Of a DNA stretch of 64,000 bases, positions 44,917-56,265 are shown piece after piece. Every line of letters starts with the position of its first letter. Positions within the stretch are counted from its first letter, which is position 1. The notes under the pieces are model-generated. The model searched no databases, was not told the origin of the DNA, and saw only the letters and a program-made list of their open reading frames with translations. The DNA is from Ichthyophis bannanicus (lineage: Eukaryota; Chordata; Amphibia; Gymnophiona; Ichthyophiidae): contig CM066032.1 in the NCBI GenBank assembly GCA_033557465.1, positions 447,018,270 through 447,082,269 of the forward strand, in the 5' to 3' direction. The position numbers and the translations under genes were made by a program.

Positions 44917-45115
44917 TCCTTGTGTGTGTGCTGTCGAGTCAGTGCTGACTCCTGGCATCTCAGCTCCTGGGTTTTCATGGCTAAGTGCGAGCGGAAGTAG
45001 GTTGCCAAACCTTTCTTTCTCCCAGTAAATCTAAAGCACATGGTATTCCAAGTACTAACCAGACCAGACCCTGCATAGCTTCCGAGATCCGACAAGATCA
45101 AGCTTATTCAGGAGG
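44917..45115 (-). mobile_element. 5S rRNA-derived SINE with RTE/BovB-like tail
   Basis: On the minus strand, 45,103-45,043 reads as the middle of 5S rRNA: GATCTTGTCGGATCTCGGAAGC, then CAGGGTCTGGTCTGGTTAGTACTTGGA (5S internal promoter boxes A and C, with changes). It is followed by a body with CCATGAAAACCC and GAGTCAGCACTGACTCGACAGCA, which resembles the ...GAGTCGGAATTGACTCGACGGCA end of RTE/BovB LINEs and their SINEs. The 5S part lacks its first ~25 bases. Known relatives of this build are the 5S-headed SINEs of reptiles. This is a retroposon, not a 5S gene. Confidence 0.75.
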
Positions 45116-45135
45116 GTGAAGCTGTAATCTCCTCA

Positions 45136-46330
45136 ACTAAAAATACATATTATAACGGCAGAGATACAGCCTGACACCAAAATCAGACATAAGCAGTTTT
45201 TCACTAAGAATCATTGCATGATTTAGAATGACTTCCGAAAGCAACTATAATATTGTGGTCTTCTGCCTTACTATAAAATAAGTTTCCTAGCATAAGAGCA
45301 TAGCACTGTCCTGTGGTCTAACTATCATAGATATGCACCCAGCCATGTCTGCTGTCACTGCAATTTGTCACACATGTATGTAGTCTGTATTTCTTCACTT
45401 TGCCAGAGACTAGCAATTTAAAATACAACTTTCAAAGATAATAAAATGTTGGAGCCATAAAAAGATAAAGTTAATGGCTGCAAACTATTTTCGTAGGCAC
45501 TTGATTATCTGTAATATGCATAGTCTCACTGGTAGCAGAGATAACCTCCTGCATCTACTCTTACAAAATTACCCTTCAGAAATTTAGGATTCTCTGTACT
45601 AAGTGGCATTAATATGTGTTAAATGCATTATCACTAATGCTCGCAAAAGCAATATCAATAATGCTAATCAAACTGATGGGATGCATTACAAGAGCTAATA
45701 AGCTGCATCACCTGCAAATGCATCAGAGTAACTTGTTAATATTAAAAGCTCAGCATGGCTCGCTATCAGCCTCATGATCACAAGAAGCCTTGGAAAGGTA
45801 ATTAGCATCTCAGGAGGTTTAGTGAACTTTCTCTGAGGGCAAATGCATCTGCAAATGAACTTGAGCTACCCGGGAGCTTTCAAGAGACAGCCCCAAATTA
45901 TAACCCTCCACAAAAACCGAGACCATTCCCAAACACCATCCCCTTTAACCACCACACCCCACCCCTCTCCATTTATGGACAGCAACATTTCCCCCACACA
46001 ATGCCAAAAATGATTCCCCACTGGCTCTCAATGCCTCTACCCCACCTTAAAGCATCATTATCCTATAGTTGAAGCCCTTAGATTTCCACTTTGAAGAGCA
46101 GGAGCAATTCCCAGTCATTCCTATGTGTCAAATGATGACAGCTGATTAGAGGATTTCCTGTGCACCCATGGGATTTTTTGGACACTGGGTTGGGGTGAGG
46201 TTGTTATAGTCAGGAGGGCAAAGTTAACAAAGTTACATATTGTATATTGGGAGGTCTCATGTGTAATGTGCTCTTCTTTTTTTTTGCCTTAAGGCAAATT
46301 CGCTTTGTTAGCTCCTTGCTTCACTTTATT
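45136..46330. other. Unassigned sequence
   Basis: About 1.2 kb, AT-rich at first and C-rich around 45,895-46,030. No gene or element is supported. Confidence 0.45.
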
Positions 46331-46334
46331 GATC

Positions 46335-46745
46335 TTAAGACTCTGGGTCAGACCAAGTTCCATCAAGCCCAGTATCCTGTTTCCAGCAGTGGCCAATCTA
46401 GGTCATACGTACCTAGCAGTTTCCCCAAAAGACACAGGTTCCGCAATGCTTGTACTGGGTCAAGCATTGATATCCTGGGTCCCTTCTTAATAATGGTTTA
46501 TGGACCTTTCCTCCAGGAACTTGTCCAAACTTTTTTTAAACCCAGCTACACTAACAGCCTTTACTACATCCTGCGGTAACAAATTCCAGCGTTTGATTAC
46601 ATGTTGAGTGAAAAAATATTGTCTTTTATTAGTCTTAAATAGTTTACCCTGTAGCTTCATTGCATGTCCCCTAGTCTTTCTATATTCTGCTAACGTAAAC
46701 AATCGATCTACGTTTACCTGTTCCACTCCGTTCATTAATTCCTTA
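46335..46745 (-). mobile_element. CR1-B family 3' end, inverted
   Basis: On the minus strand an 82-codon frame from 46,735 ([24 protein letters not shown]) ends in LEERSINHY, the CR1-1 C-terminus. The 3'UTR follows with GATCCTGGGTC-equivalents and CTTGGTCTGACCCAG at about 46,350. 5'-truncated; little decayed. Confidence 0.85.
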
Positions 46746-46799
46746 ACTGCTTCAATTATAGAAATTCTTTTTATGCCATTATTAACTCTTTGTCCCTGT

Positions 46800-47160
46800 G
46801 AAGACTTCAGTTACTTCCAACTACAGTGACCAAGTTGCTCTTCAGAGCCTCCCACTACAACCATGCGTCAGTGCTATTAGCATCTCTTCATTGGTTACAC
46901 TATTATGGAGGATGGTTTGAAATATCTCGTAGTCCACAAGACTAGGTATGTTGGAGTTCCTACTTATCTTTCTGCTCTACTCATTCCCTATATCTCACAT
47001 CATTCTGTTCATTCACAATAAGTGAACCAGTTGTCCTTGACTTCACCAGCCCATGTCCGCCTTGAATCAACTAGAACAACCTTTGGATATGCTGCCCTGC
47101 TTTTATGGAATTCTTTGCCTCTGATCATCTAGAACCTGATTCAAGGCTGCCTTAAAGGCT
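46800..47160 (+). mobile_element. L2-clade LINE fragment (RT C-terminus)
   Basis: Broken frames read KLLFRASHYNHASVLLASLHW, then YLSFCSTHSLYLTS-like and GYAALLWNSLP-like phrases (AFGYAAP in frame near 47,090). These match the C-terminal region of L2-type RT proteins. Differs from L2-1 and L2-2. Confidence 0.6.
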
Positions 47161-47164
47161 TACC

Positions 47165-47370
47165 TTAATGCTTAGGCTTTTGAGGGGTGAGCTTTAGCTT
47201 GATGGTTAATACTTTGGGGGTGCCAGATTTCCAGCAGCATTAGTTACATTCTAAACTTAGATTATAAGCCCTCCCGGACAGGGAAATACCTACTGTACCT
47301 GACTGTAACTCACCTCCACCACTCCTGAGCCCCAATTGGTGGCATGGAAGAAAGCGGGAGGCTAAAACCC
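47165..47370 (+). mobile_element. Decayed SINE-like fragment
   Basis: The head GGTGAGCTTTAGCTTGATGG is poor. The tail TAGATTATAAGCCCTCCCGG with ACAGGGAAATACCTACTGTACCTG matches the element at 43,590 in kind. Confidence 0.5.
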
Positions 47371-48236
47371 CTCCCGCTCTCCAACGCAAGGCCAATCAGG
47401 GACCACCATCTGCAGATTTAAAGGAAGCGCTTTCTGGCGCTCCTGCACCTGGCCTGCCCGCACTTGAGGGCCTGGCCAGAGGGCCCTTTGGCATGGCCCT
47501 TAGGCGGGGATCGTAGGCAGAATGCACTTCCTCCAATTACATCCTGTTCATTTCTTCCTGGACCATGGAATCTACATTTCAATAATACCGCTAAACAACA
47601 ACTACTGATAAAGCCAACAAAATGAAGCTGAACTCCAGTGAACTGTAAGTAAGCAAATGATAAACGTTACTATCCAAACAGTAGCGGCCATCTAGAGCCA
47701 CTCATATTCACGCAACCCCAGCAACCACTCGTTCAATCACGTCTTAAGTAGCTCTCAACCAAATAACCCAATCTTTCTTCAAAACAAAGTACACGAACCA
47801 ATATAATGGAAAGAAAAAAACTGATTGCCTTAATCACCCTGACACTCTTGCTCCTCAAAATTAAGCACATAAATGCTGTAGAAAGCACAGCACCTGCACC
47901 AGCACCACTCATCCCAATTAAACAGCTAAGCAGATATGCGACCCATAAACTGCATCCAAACCAAAGCCAATATAACAGATCTCAAAGGATAATACACTTA
48001 ACCTCTTCTATCTATGCTGGAGTAACCAGGCTGGAAACAATACATTCCCCACTCAAATGCACATCAATTTATGCACGATCTATCTGGAATAAATTTCATA
48101 CCATAATATAGACGTACTGTGCATCACGGAAACATGGATCTAAGACACAGACAATGTCATTATAAACCAGATGAGATCACAACAATACACAATTCACAAC
48201 TCCACAAGACCCTCACGAAGAGGCGGAGGAGCACTA

Positions 48237-48658
48237 AGAACATAAGATATGCCATACTGGGTCGAACCAAAGTCCATCAAGACCAGTATCCTGTTTCCAA
48301 CAGTGGCCAATCTAGGTCATAAGTACCTAGCAGTTTCCCCAAAAGACACAGGTTCCATAATGCTTGTATTGGGTAAAGCAGTGATATCCCGGTTTCCCTT
48401 TAATAATGGTTTATGGACCTGTCCTCCGGGAACTTGTCCAAACCTGTTTTAAATCCAGCTACATGAACAGCTTTTACTACATCCTCCAGTAATAAATTCC
48501 AGAGTTTGATTACACATTGAGTGAAAAATATTTTCTCTTATTATTAGTCTTAAATAGGTTACCCTGTAGCTTCATTGCAAGTCCCCTAGTCTTTGATGAT
48601 GTAAACAATCGATCTGCGATTACCCATTCCCACACTATCATATCTCCCCTCAGCCATC
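48237..48658 (-). mobile_element. CR1-B family 3' end, inverted, inside L2-2
   Basis: It starts AAGAACATAAGATATGCCAT, the inverted tail, and runs through GGTCATAAGTACCTAGCAG to the inverted C-terminal coding region (CATATCTCCCCTCAGCC at the far end, RLRGDM). Same family as 46,335-46,745 and CR1-1. L2-2 endonuclease sequence lies on both sides. Confidence 0.85.
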
Positions 48659-49394
48659 TCTAATCATAGCAAAGGCTAATCTAAACTTCATCACCACCTC
48701 CACTGTGAACGCTAAAGGAAGGAACATTATCACAATCTCAAACAGGCACCTTGTCTTATGTCTCATATACAGAGCCCCAAGTGCTGACCAGGATGAACTC
48801 TCGATCATCTTGGAACAAATATGCTCCCATGCTACACAGAACAAACCTCTCCTTATACTAGGAGACCCTAACCTCCCTTCACTATCCCAATATAACCAAG
48901 ATACTTTCCTGGAGACCATGACAGATGATAAACTCCCCAACTCACAAAAGAGGTGGAACCTTCAACCTCATCTTTGCACCCAACCAATGCATCACCCAAA
49001 ACCTATTAACAAAGATATCAGTCACACTGGTCCTGTGGTCAGACCACTACATGGCTATCTTCTCCATTAACGCACCCATAAAGGATAAAACACCTGAAGT
49101 AACCCCAAAGGAAAAAGGAGATTTCAAACATTCCATAATTAAAAATTCCTAAAGCAAGTACTACCTGACCTTAAAAAACTGGAATGAAACACTCTACAGA
49201 GTATCAATAGCTCCAATCAAACTATTGCAAAATAACGGAAGAACGAAGAATGCTCCATGGTTCTCTGATGAAATCAATGAACATAAGAAACAACTTAGGA
49301 AGCTTGAGAGACTATGGCACCAAACCAAAGACCAGATACCTGTAGTAACGTTCCTCAAAATTATCACCTTGGAAAAAATATCCAATAGGATGTA

Positions 49395-49775
49395 AAATGC
49401 ACCAGTGCTTATTTCATCACTATTTGTAACTTAGAACCAGGTCTCAGACTCTCATTAGTACTTATAATGGGATTCAACCCTGTTGTACTTTTTAGCATCA
49501 ATGACCACGGTTCATTTACTTAGTCCCATCCTCAAAGCTATCATTGCACAATATTAATATGAGCTTACAGCTTCTATTTCTTATAATTGTGGAACTGAAG
49601 GAATGGAACTTAACTTCAAGATGAGTTTGAAATGAAGATAAGCCTTGATTAAACCTTCCCCGACGCCGTCTGTCGGCACCGCTTCCGCGTTTCACAAGTT
49701 GTTTCTTCAGGGGTTAAGCTTCATCAATAGCTTAGTATACTGTCTACTTATTTTTCTTTGATTTTCTCAAAGACC
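49395..49775 (-). mobile_element. Unclassified insert in L2-2, possibly Penelope-like
   Basis: About 380 bases separate the L2-2 endonuclease-RT linker parts (LEKI before; TKYMEMQAQ after). No coding is seen. The minus strand carries CTGAAGA...GAAACGCGG...GTCGGGG, similar to motifs common in vertebrate repeats and to the hammerhead cores of Penelope-like elements. Class and limits are uncertain. Confidence 0.4.
49658..49713 (-). ncRNA. Degenerate hammerhead-ribozyme-like motif
   Basis: On the minus strand: CCC then core CTGAAGA (fits CUGANGA; plus 49,704-49,710), ten bases with ACA/TGT pairing, GAAAC (49,689-49,693), a 4-bp stem ACGC/GCGT and GTC, the expected cleavage triplet (49,662-49,664), then GGGG able to pair with the leading CCC. 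Stem II is only 3 bp and has one extra A, so catalysis is doubtful. Confidence 0.35.
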
Positions 49776-51901
49776 AACATCACACAAAATACATGGAAAT
49801 GCAAGCACAATATCAGGACCTGATAAACAAATGCAAAAAGGAACACCATACAAATCTAATAATGAAATCCCTTAATGAGCCGAGGGAATTTTTTTACATA
49901 GTAAACAAACTGACAAGGGAACCAATGGCACCAAACAATATGAATTACATAACACCGCAAGAAATGGCTGATTTCCTACAATTAAAATATACGCAGAATA
50001 CAGTCAAAAAACCAAACCAACCAAACATGCACAACTTTCACCACAAGAACATTGAAGAGTGGGAGTCATTCTGCATCCCTTCGGAAAAACTACTCGACTT
50101 GTTTATAACCAATATCAAAACAACCACCTCACCCATTGACCCATATCCAGTGAGCTGGGTCAAACATACAAGAGAATACCTAATGCCATACATATTGAAG
50201 ATCGTCAAAGCAACACTCACACAAGGTTACTTCCTACCACAACTCAAACAAGAATCCATAAGACCTATTCAAAAATGTGGGACCCTCAACTTCAAGGACC
50301 CAAGCCCCTTCCAACCAATATCAAGTCTCCCTTTCATAACCAAGATAATTGAGAAAATAGTACAACATCAATTACAAGATCATATTGACAACTATGTCCT
50401 GCTTGACCACACCAATATGGATTTAAACAGAACCACAGTGTCAAGACATTCATCACCTCACTTTTGGACACCCTCATAACTGGCATAGACAACTTACAGA
50501 AAGGATTTGTACTCTTTTTCATTGACATCTCTGCAGCATTTGACTCTGTCAACCATAATACCCTATTACAAAGGCTTCGAGCAGCTGGCATCAATGGTAA
50601 AGTACTGGAATGGTTCGTTTCATACCTATCCAATCACATACAAGTGAGATTTGGAAACCAACAATCAAATCCTTTCACACAACAACAAGATGTACCACAG
50701 GGCTCAGCGCTATCTGCTCTGCTTTTCAATATATATATTCAACCAAACATTATAAAACAGCACAACATTCAATACAGGATATATGTGGATGACATTATGG
50801 TATTCACTCCTATAGACATTGGAAGGCCAGACTATACACAAATCACCTTAAACCTTCAAAAGATGACACTGTGGCTAAAAGATAAAAAACTCTCAATAAA
50901 CTTCAAGAAATTTGAAATGTCGCACATAACCAGGAATACCGTTTTCTCCCCACCGGACTCAATAATGATCTTTGACCAAGCCAGCGGTCAAATACCTGGG
51001 AGTGACATTCAACCAGCAACTCAACTTCCAATCCCACATAAAAGGAGTAACCAAATCAGCCTACCACAAACTACGAACAATACGTAAACTCAAACTTCTA
51101 CTCAGCGATAGCGACTTCCGAGCAGTATGTCAAGCCATAGTAACACCAATAATGGATTATTGCAATATAATCTACCAGGGCCTCCCCAAAAAAACAATAC
51201 TACCTTTACAACTAGTCCAAAATAGTACAGCAAGAATTGGAACAGCTAGATACAGCCATATAACCCCCACTCTTCATTAATAACATTGGCTCCAAGTACA
51301 AGGCATTAGCATTAATCTTCAAAATAATCAACGATCTGTCACCCCCTACCCTTCAACCAATAATCAAGAAAATGCAACACACCAGAATAAGAAGAACAAT
51401 CAACATCAACACCCTGGAAATCCCAACAAGCAGGACGAAAGCCAGACCATCCACATGTAGAAGAGTCCTTTTCATGTATGTTCCCTCGCTATGGAATGAC
51501 CTGCCTCCAGACATACAAGCTATAAAAGACCTAATGGACTTTAGAAAAGCTATCATGACATACCTAGAATACTATGACCACATACATTGACCACACAACG
51601 CATCATACAAGACTCTTGGACAGTCGCAATGTCTCTGACAACTACGAAGCACAATAGACCAATCACATGAAAACACTCACCCAAACCCCATGAATATACC
51701 CTTAACTAGATATAATACACTGAATGGATCCATCAAAGCACACATCTATATAGTTAGAAGTTATACTATTTCATTGTACCCCATATAACCCTCAAGTTCA
51801 TTATCCTGTTCTATGTAAAAGTTATTGTTGCTGTGATGTTCATTGTAAACCGCCCTAAATTAATGATAGGGTGGTATAGAAAACCTGTTAAATAAATAAA
51901 T

Positions 51902-52469
51902 ACTAAAGAGGCTTGAGCTAAATAAATACTGTAAACTGCTCTTCTGTTCACTGATGCCTAGGGATGGTATAACAGGTGTATAAATAAACTGACTGAACTA
52001 CCAGGTATGGGGCAGGAGGGAGGGATCATTTTGTAGGCAGAGTGAGGTTGAGTGACAACAAAGTTCGAACTCAGTACTACCCATCCCTAAAAAACCTTGG
52101 GAGGCAAGGGAGACTGCTAGCCCGGAGTTACAAACTTTAGTACCATGATTTAGTAAATCGCAAGTTACCACAGTTCAGTTAATCCTGCAGGAAATAAAGG
52201 GGCGTGTTTACTACAGTGCAGTAAATTTTCGCACTTTCCACGCGCTAACAGCAAAATGAACGCAAAGGCTATGTGCTAACTGTTGAGGGTGTTGTCAGCG
52301 TATCCCCTGCCATTGCCACACAGAAATGATTCTTATCACGCTTTAAGTTCATTCGCAATAAACATAGGTGCACTTCCTGTAATGCCAGATCATTTCAAGA
52401 AACATCTGCTCCTCCTGCGGCTGCAGCTTAGGGAGTAGCAACAACTAGGGCATTTCTCCCCAACAGTGA
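51902..52469. other. Unassigned sequence
   Basis: No gene. GGGGCGTGTTTACTACAG at 52,200 resembles a Harbinger-like end; no convincing partner was found (see rejected items). Confidence 0.4.
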
Positions 52470-53795
52470 AAGACGCAAATCCTTTCATCTTCACAAGTTT
52501 TTCTGATGTCATTAATTTTGTCAATTATGTTGCACTTGGTTAGTATTACTTAGATATACTCCTAAGTACTTTAATTTCTGTTTGACCACTGCAGTGGAAA
52601 TATGCCACTTCTTTGTGGGACTCCAGGGCCCCAATTGCTAGCACCTCTGACTTCCCAAAAAATGAATTTTTGCAAAAGGTTCCAAACGCTTCTGTCAATT
52701 CAATTACCTTACCTATATCCTTCCATATGCCCCCAAGAAACAGACGCATGTCATCTGCAAACATATTAAGTTTCAGCTGAGTTTTCCCTACAGCTATGCC
52801 ATGAGTGCCTACATCGTCTCGTAGCTTTGCTGCTAGTGGCTCCAAAGACAGAACAAAAAGCAGTGTCAAGGGGGGGGGGGTGGCATCCCTGCCTCAATGC
52901 TCTCCATATTGGGAATGCAACTGTTCACCCACCACTGACTATTAATTGGGCCGATGGCGAGCCAGAGAATTTTGACCTACCATTAAAAAAAAATCCCTCT
53001 AATGTTAAACGTTTCCAGCACCCAAAAAAAGTTCAATCCAAAGTACCTTATCGAACGCTTTCTCAGCATTCAAACTCACTATTGCTGCTCCCTTTGCACT
53101 TGTCTTACTCACGTGTATCACCTCTAGTGCTTTTAATATATTGACTGAGGCTCTTCTGCCCTGCACAAATCCCTCCTGGTCTCCATGTACTAGATGTGGA
53201 AGAAATGTCTGCATCCTTTTAGCCAGTACTGATGTTACTATCTTTATGTTCTGAGTGAGGATGGAGATAGGCCTATAAGATTCTACCTCTTAGCCTTCCC
53301 TCATCCAGAATTGCCCCATACATTTCTGGGAGCAGTTGCCCCACTAAATCTGGCAGCATTTTGTAAAATTCAGCTCTGAGGCCATCAAAGCCTGGACTTT
53401 CAGCTAGTTTTAATTGTTTTATGATTTATTTAATTTTCACTGCAGCTTTCAGTCTATTTAAGGCTTGCACCTGTTCAAATTGTAGCAAATTCAATCCTTT
53501 GAAGACCTCCTATCTTCTATCCAGCCTTTCTTCCCCTCTGCTGTACAGCGATTTATAAAAATCAACAAAGCTCTGCACCATCTTTTGCATTTCTCCTTTG
53601 TTATCGTTAATTTCAGGGATCATATTTTTGCCCTGAGTTTTATGCACAAAACAAGCCAGCAGCAATGTTCCTGCTAAGAACTTGAAGTTTCGCTGGAGTC
53701 CTCCACCAGCTTTCCTGCCAGTGGGGGTAGGTGCAACGAGAACACATTTAGGATCACGCAGCATAGGCAGGACCTGAGGGATAGGCAGGCTCGGT
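52470..53795 (-). mobile_element. L1/Tx1-like LINE fragment (L1-C), RT region
   Basis: On the minus strand, in order: FYKSLYSRGEER (53,545), SPGFDGL and EFYKMLPD (about 53,350-53,395), QEGFVQGRRASVNILK and SLNAEKAFDKVLW (about 53,060), LLFVLSLEPLAA (52,850) and LNMFADDMRLFL with FADD near 52,760. These are L1-type RT blocks. Frames are broken. Homology fades near 52,470. It abuts CR1-3 at 53,796. Confidence 0.8.
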
Positions 53796-53799
53796 GTAA

Positions 53800-55350
53800 G
53801 AAAAAAATGGTAGAAACCATTAAGGACAAAATTATGGGACATTGGACAGGCATGATTTAATGCGACAAAGTCAATATGGATTTAGCCAAGGGAAGTTTTG
53901 TCTTAACATTCTGCTCCATTTCTTTGAAGGCGTGAATAAATATGTGCATAAAGATGAGCCAATTGTTGTGTATTTAGACTTTCAGAAAGCATTTAACATA
54001 GTCTCACATCAGAGAAATCTGAGGAATTTTAAAAATCATGGCATAGTAGATAATGTCCTATTGTGGATTGAAAACGGATTGAGAGACAGAAAATAAAGAG
54101 TGGGGATAAATGGATAGTTTTCTCAATGGAGGAAGGTGAATAGTGGGTACACCAGGGTTCTATATTGGAAGCAGTGGTTTTTAATTTATTTATAAATGAT
54201 CTGGAATTGGGAACAACAAGCGAGATGGTTAAATTTGCAGATGACACCAAATTATTCAAAGTTGTTAAATTATGTGGATTGTGAGAAACTGCATGAGGCC
54301 CTTATGAGACTGGGCGTCCAAATGGCAGATGAAATTTATTATGGACAACTGCAAATTGATGCAAGTAGGCAGCCAAAAAAAAGCAAACAGAATGATAGGA
54401 ATCATGAGGAAAGGAATAGAAAATAAAACAAAGGATATCATAATGCCTCTATATCACTCTATGGTGTGACCGCAACTTCAGTGTTGTGTGCAATTATGCT
54501 CACCACATCTCAAAAAAGATATAGGGCCCAATATAGTGCCACTGAATATCCCCTCTCTGCTCCCTTATGTATCCCGATACTAATCTCTTAGCATTGGGGT
54601 GTGTCGGGGATGTTCCAGGGAGGAGCAAAAGCGGCGACTGTACCCTAACCAGGCAGCAGTGTTATTCCATGCTGCCTGGTTAGGGACGTGCAACTAAAAG
54701 ACAGGCGAGGAAAACCCTTGCCTATCTTTAAATCCGCAGGAGCTAACCAGGAAGCATGCAATATCCCTGTTGCCCGGTTAGCTCCAGCAGCTTCTGGGCA
54801 TGTGCGGCAAACCCGGATATTCAATGCCAGGGCCACATATCACCTCGACATTGAATATCCAGGGTTAAGGGTCAGTGGGTAGCTTGCCCAAATGAATATC
54901 GGGCCCATAGTGACATAAGAAAAGGTGCAGAGAAGGTGATGGAAATGATAAAGGGAAATGGAACAATGTTCCAATGAGGAAAGGCTAAAGAGGTTAGGGC
55001 TCTTTATCCTCGAGAAGAGACAGCTGAGGAGAGATAGGATAGAGGTCTATAAAATCCTGAGTGGAGTAGAATGGGTAGACATTAATTGACTGTTTACTCT
55101 TAAATACAAAGACTAGGCTGATGTGGTAAAAGCAGGTGGTGTAGCAGGGTTTAAGAAAAGGTTTGCAAAAATTCCCAGAGGAAAAATCCATAAACAGTTA
55201 TTAAAGTAGTCTCAGGGATAAGTGACGTGGAACTGGCTACTTTTGGGATATGTCAGGTATTTGTGACCTGGATTGGCCACTATTGGAAACAGGACGGTGG
55301 TCTTGATGAACTTTTGGTCCGACCCCAGTATGGCTGTTCTTATGTTCTTA
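53800..55350 (+). mobile_element. CR1-3: old 5'-truncated CR1-B copy
   Basis: It begins in the RT (KMVETIKDKIM), with VYLDFQKAFNIVSHQR (53,970), a degraded PQGS region and FADDTKLFK-like at 54,235. After the MITE at 54,524-54,906 it continues with [13 protein letters not shown] coding, a 3'UTR with GGCCACTATTGGAAACAGG and CCCCAGTATGG, and the tail TTCTTATGTTCTTA at about 55,349. Many stops. Confidence 0.85.
54524..54906. mobile_element. Harbinger-like MITE, GGGNCCGATATTC family, copy 2
   Basis: The left end GGGCCCAATAT and the right end GAATATCGGGCCC are inverted repeats. ATA flanks both sides (54,521-54,523 and 54,907-54,909). Removing it restores the CR1 reading AAAAAGATATAGTGACATAAG. Inside it shares GGCGAGGAAAACCC, CCTATCTTTA and CCGGATATTCAATG-type phrases with copy 1 at 3,545. 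Length 383 bp. Confidence 0.8.
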
Positions 55351-55500
55351 ATTGCTTAGCACATTTTAGTAAACATGCCCCGAGGTGTGGTAAAATGTTG
55401 CAGTGATGCATTGTTTTAACACACTTTAATAGAAAGGGCCAATAATCTCTCCTTGATGAGTTTATACTGAGAAAGTCAACAGCTTCCCTTACAGGTACAG

Positions 55501-55780
55501 TATTTATTTATTTAGCTGTATTTATATCTCGCTTTTCACTGGGTCAAAGCGGTCAGTTGGGGGATACATTTAACATGAGGGGATATGAGACACATATGCT
55601 AATACTTACAGGGAACATGGGCAGTGGAGGGTTAAGTGGCTTGCCCAAGACCACAAGGAGTGCCTATAGGGCTAGAAATCCCAGTCCCTCTGGCCTGAGA
55701 TTGCTGTCCCCAGGTGAGATTTGAACCCCCGGCCCTCCAGCCTGAAGTACCTTGTCCTAACCACTAGACCACGCCTCCCC
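55501..55780 (-). mobile_element. tRNA-derived SINE with L2-like tail, copy 2
   Basis: The minus-strand head has GGTCTAGTGGTTAGG (A box) and GGTTCAAATCTCACC (B box). The body CTTGGGCAAGCCACTTAACC matches copy 1 at 38,463. The 3' end GCGAGATATAAATACAGC then AAATAAATA is closer to the L2-b tail (GCGCGGTATATAAAAACTG) than to that of L2-1. Confidence 0.8.
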
Positions 55781-55859
55781 ATGCCAATTAATAGTTCACT
55801 TTATCTTAAAGTCAAAGTGGTCTACAACAAACATCGACAGTGATTATATTTTATACACG

Positions 55860-56265
55860 GATTGTAAAAATACGAGGTAAGGATCATGCTAACATAAACT
55901 GCTATAGCAATGTGGATTTCCAGGAACTTCCCAAAGAATTTTATGAATAATTTTCAAAATCTAGAATGGTCTGTTTTATTTCTGGGAGGACATTCCAAAG
56001 GCCAGTTACGTAGAGAGAAAATACCCAGTTGCACGCAGCATAGCTACTTATTACCTTTCACACCGGGCAGGTGAAGGTGTTTTATGTTCTGGATCTCCTA
56101 CCTCTATTGTCTGGTATCTTACGCAACATGGGCCGGAGATAGTCTGCAGACAAGTTATGGAAGATTTTCAACAGTTATTAAGAACTTATATTTGATATGA
56201 CTTGCTATGGGAACCCAGTGTAACAGTTTTAATAGAGGCATGATATGGGCAGCTTTTGTTGCTCC
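55860..56265 (-). mobile_element. Degraded L2-type LINE C-terminal fragment
   Basis: The minus-strand frame reads AAHIMPLLKLLHWVPIASHIKYKF, the conserved L2 HWLP region, followed in broken frames by an RNWPLECPPRN-like end. No tail was located. Confidence 0.5.

Larger units (their letters stand above)
47806..51590 (+). pseudogene. L2-2 ORF2 pseudogene (endonuclease + RT)
   Basis: The ATG at 47,806 opens MERKKLIALITLTLLLL, a hydrophobic N-terminus, then a Thr/Pro-rich linker and the first endonuclease block YARSIWNKF (48,075). After the inverted CR1 end: CLIYRAPSADQDE (48,765), LGDPNLPS (GDFN altered to GDPN) and VVRPLHG-like. RT resumes at about 49,780: NKCKKEHHTNLIMKSLNEP, SPFQPISSLPFITKIIEK (50,310), then in another frame FFIDISAAFDSVNH (50,517), DVPQGSALSALLFN and RIYVDDIMVF (YVDD near 50,783). 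KYLGVTFNQQLNF and the C-terminal WNDLPPDIQAIKDL end at 51,590. Shifts occur near 50,420 and 50,970. The RT catalytic block itself is intact. Confidence 0.85.
47590..51901 (+). mobile_element. L2-clade LINE (L2-2) with two insertions
   Basis: 5'UTR to about 47,805, ORF2 to 51,590, and a 3' end TGTAAACCGCCCTAAATTAATG, GGTGGTATAGAAAACCTG then AAATAAATAAAT at 51,901. It is interrupted by an inverted CR1 end (48,237-48,658) and by a fragment with a hammerhead-like motif (about 49,395-49,775). Related to L2-1 but clearly diverged. Confidence 0.85.

Noticed and set aside
45043..45103. 5S rRNA gene
   Set aside because: It lacks the 5' part, is diverged and is fused to a SINE tail.
52200..55385. GGGGCGTGTTTACTACAG at 52,200 and TTTAGTAAACATGCCCC at about 55,369 as ends of one large element containing L1-C and CR1-3
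   Set aside because: The ends are inverted, but the flanks (AAA versus GAG) do not match, and interior sequence next to the ends is too short to judge. They may be separate decayed MITE ends.
55700..55780. tRNA gene (A and B boxes)
   Set aside because: Part of a dispersed SINE; no cloverleaf with a proper acceptor stem is formed.
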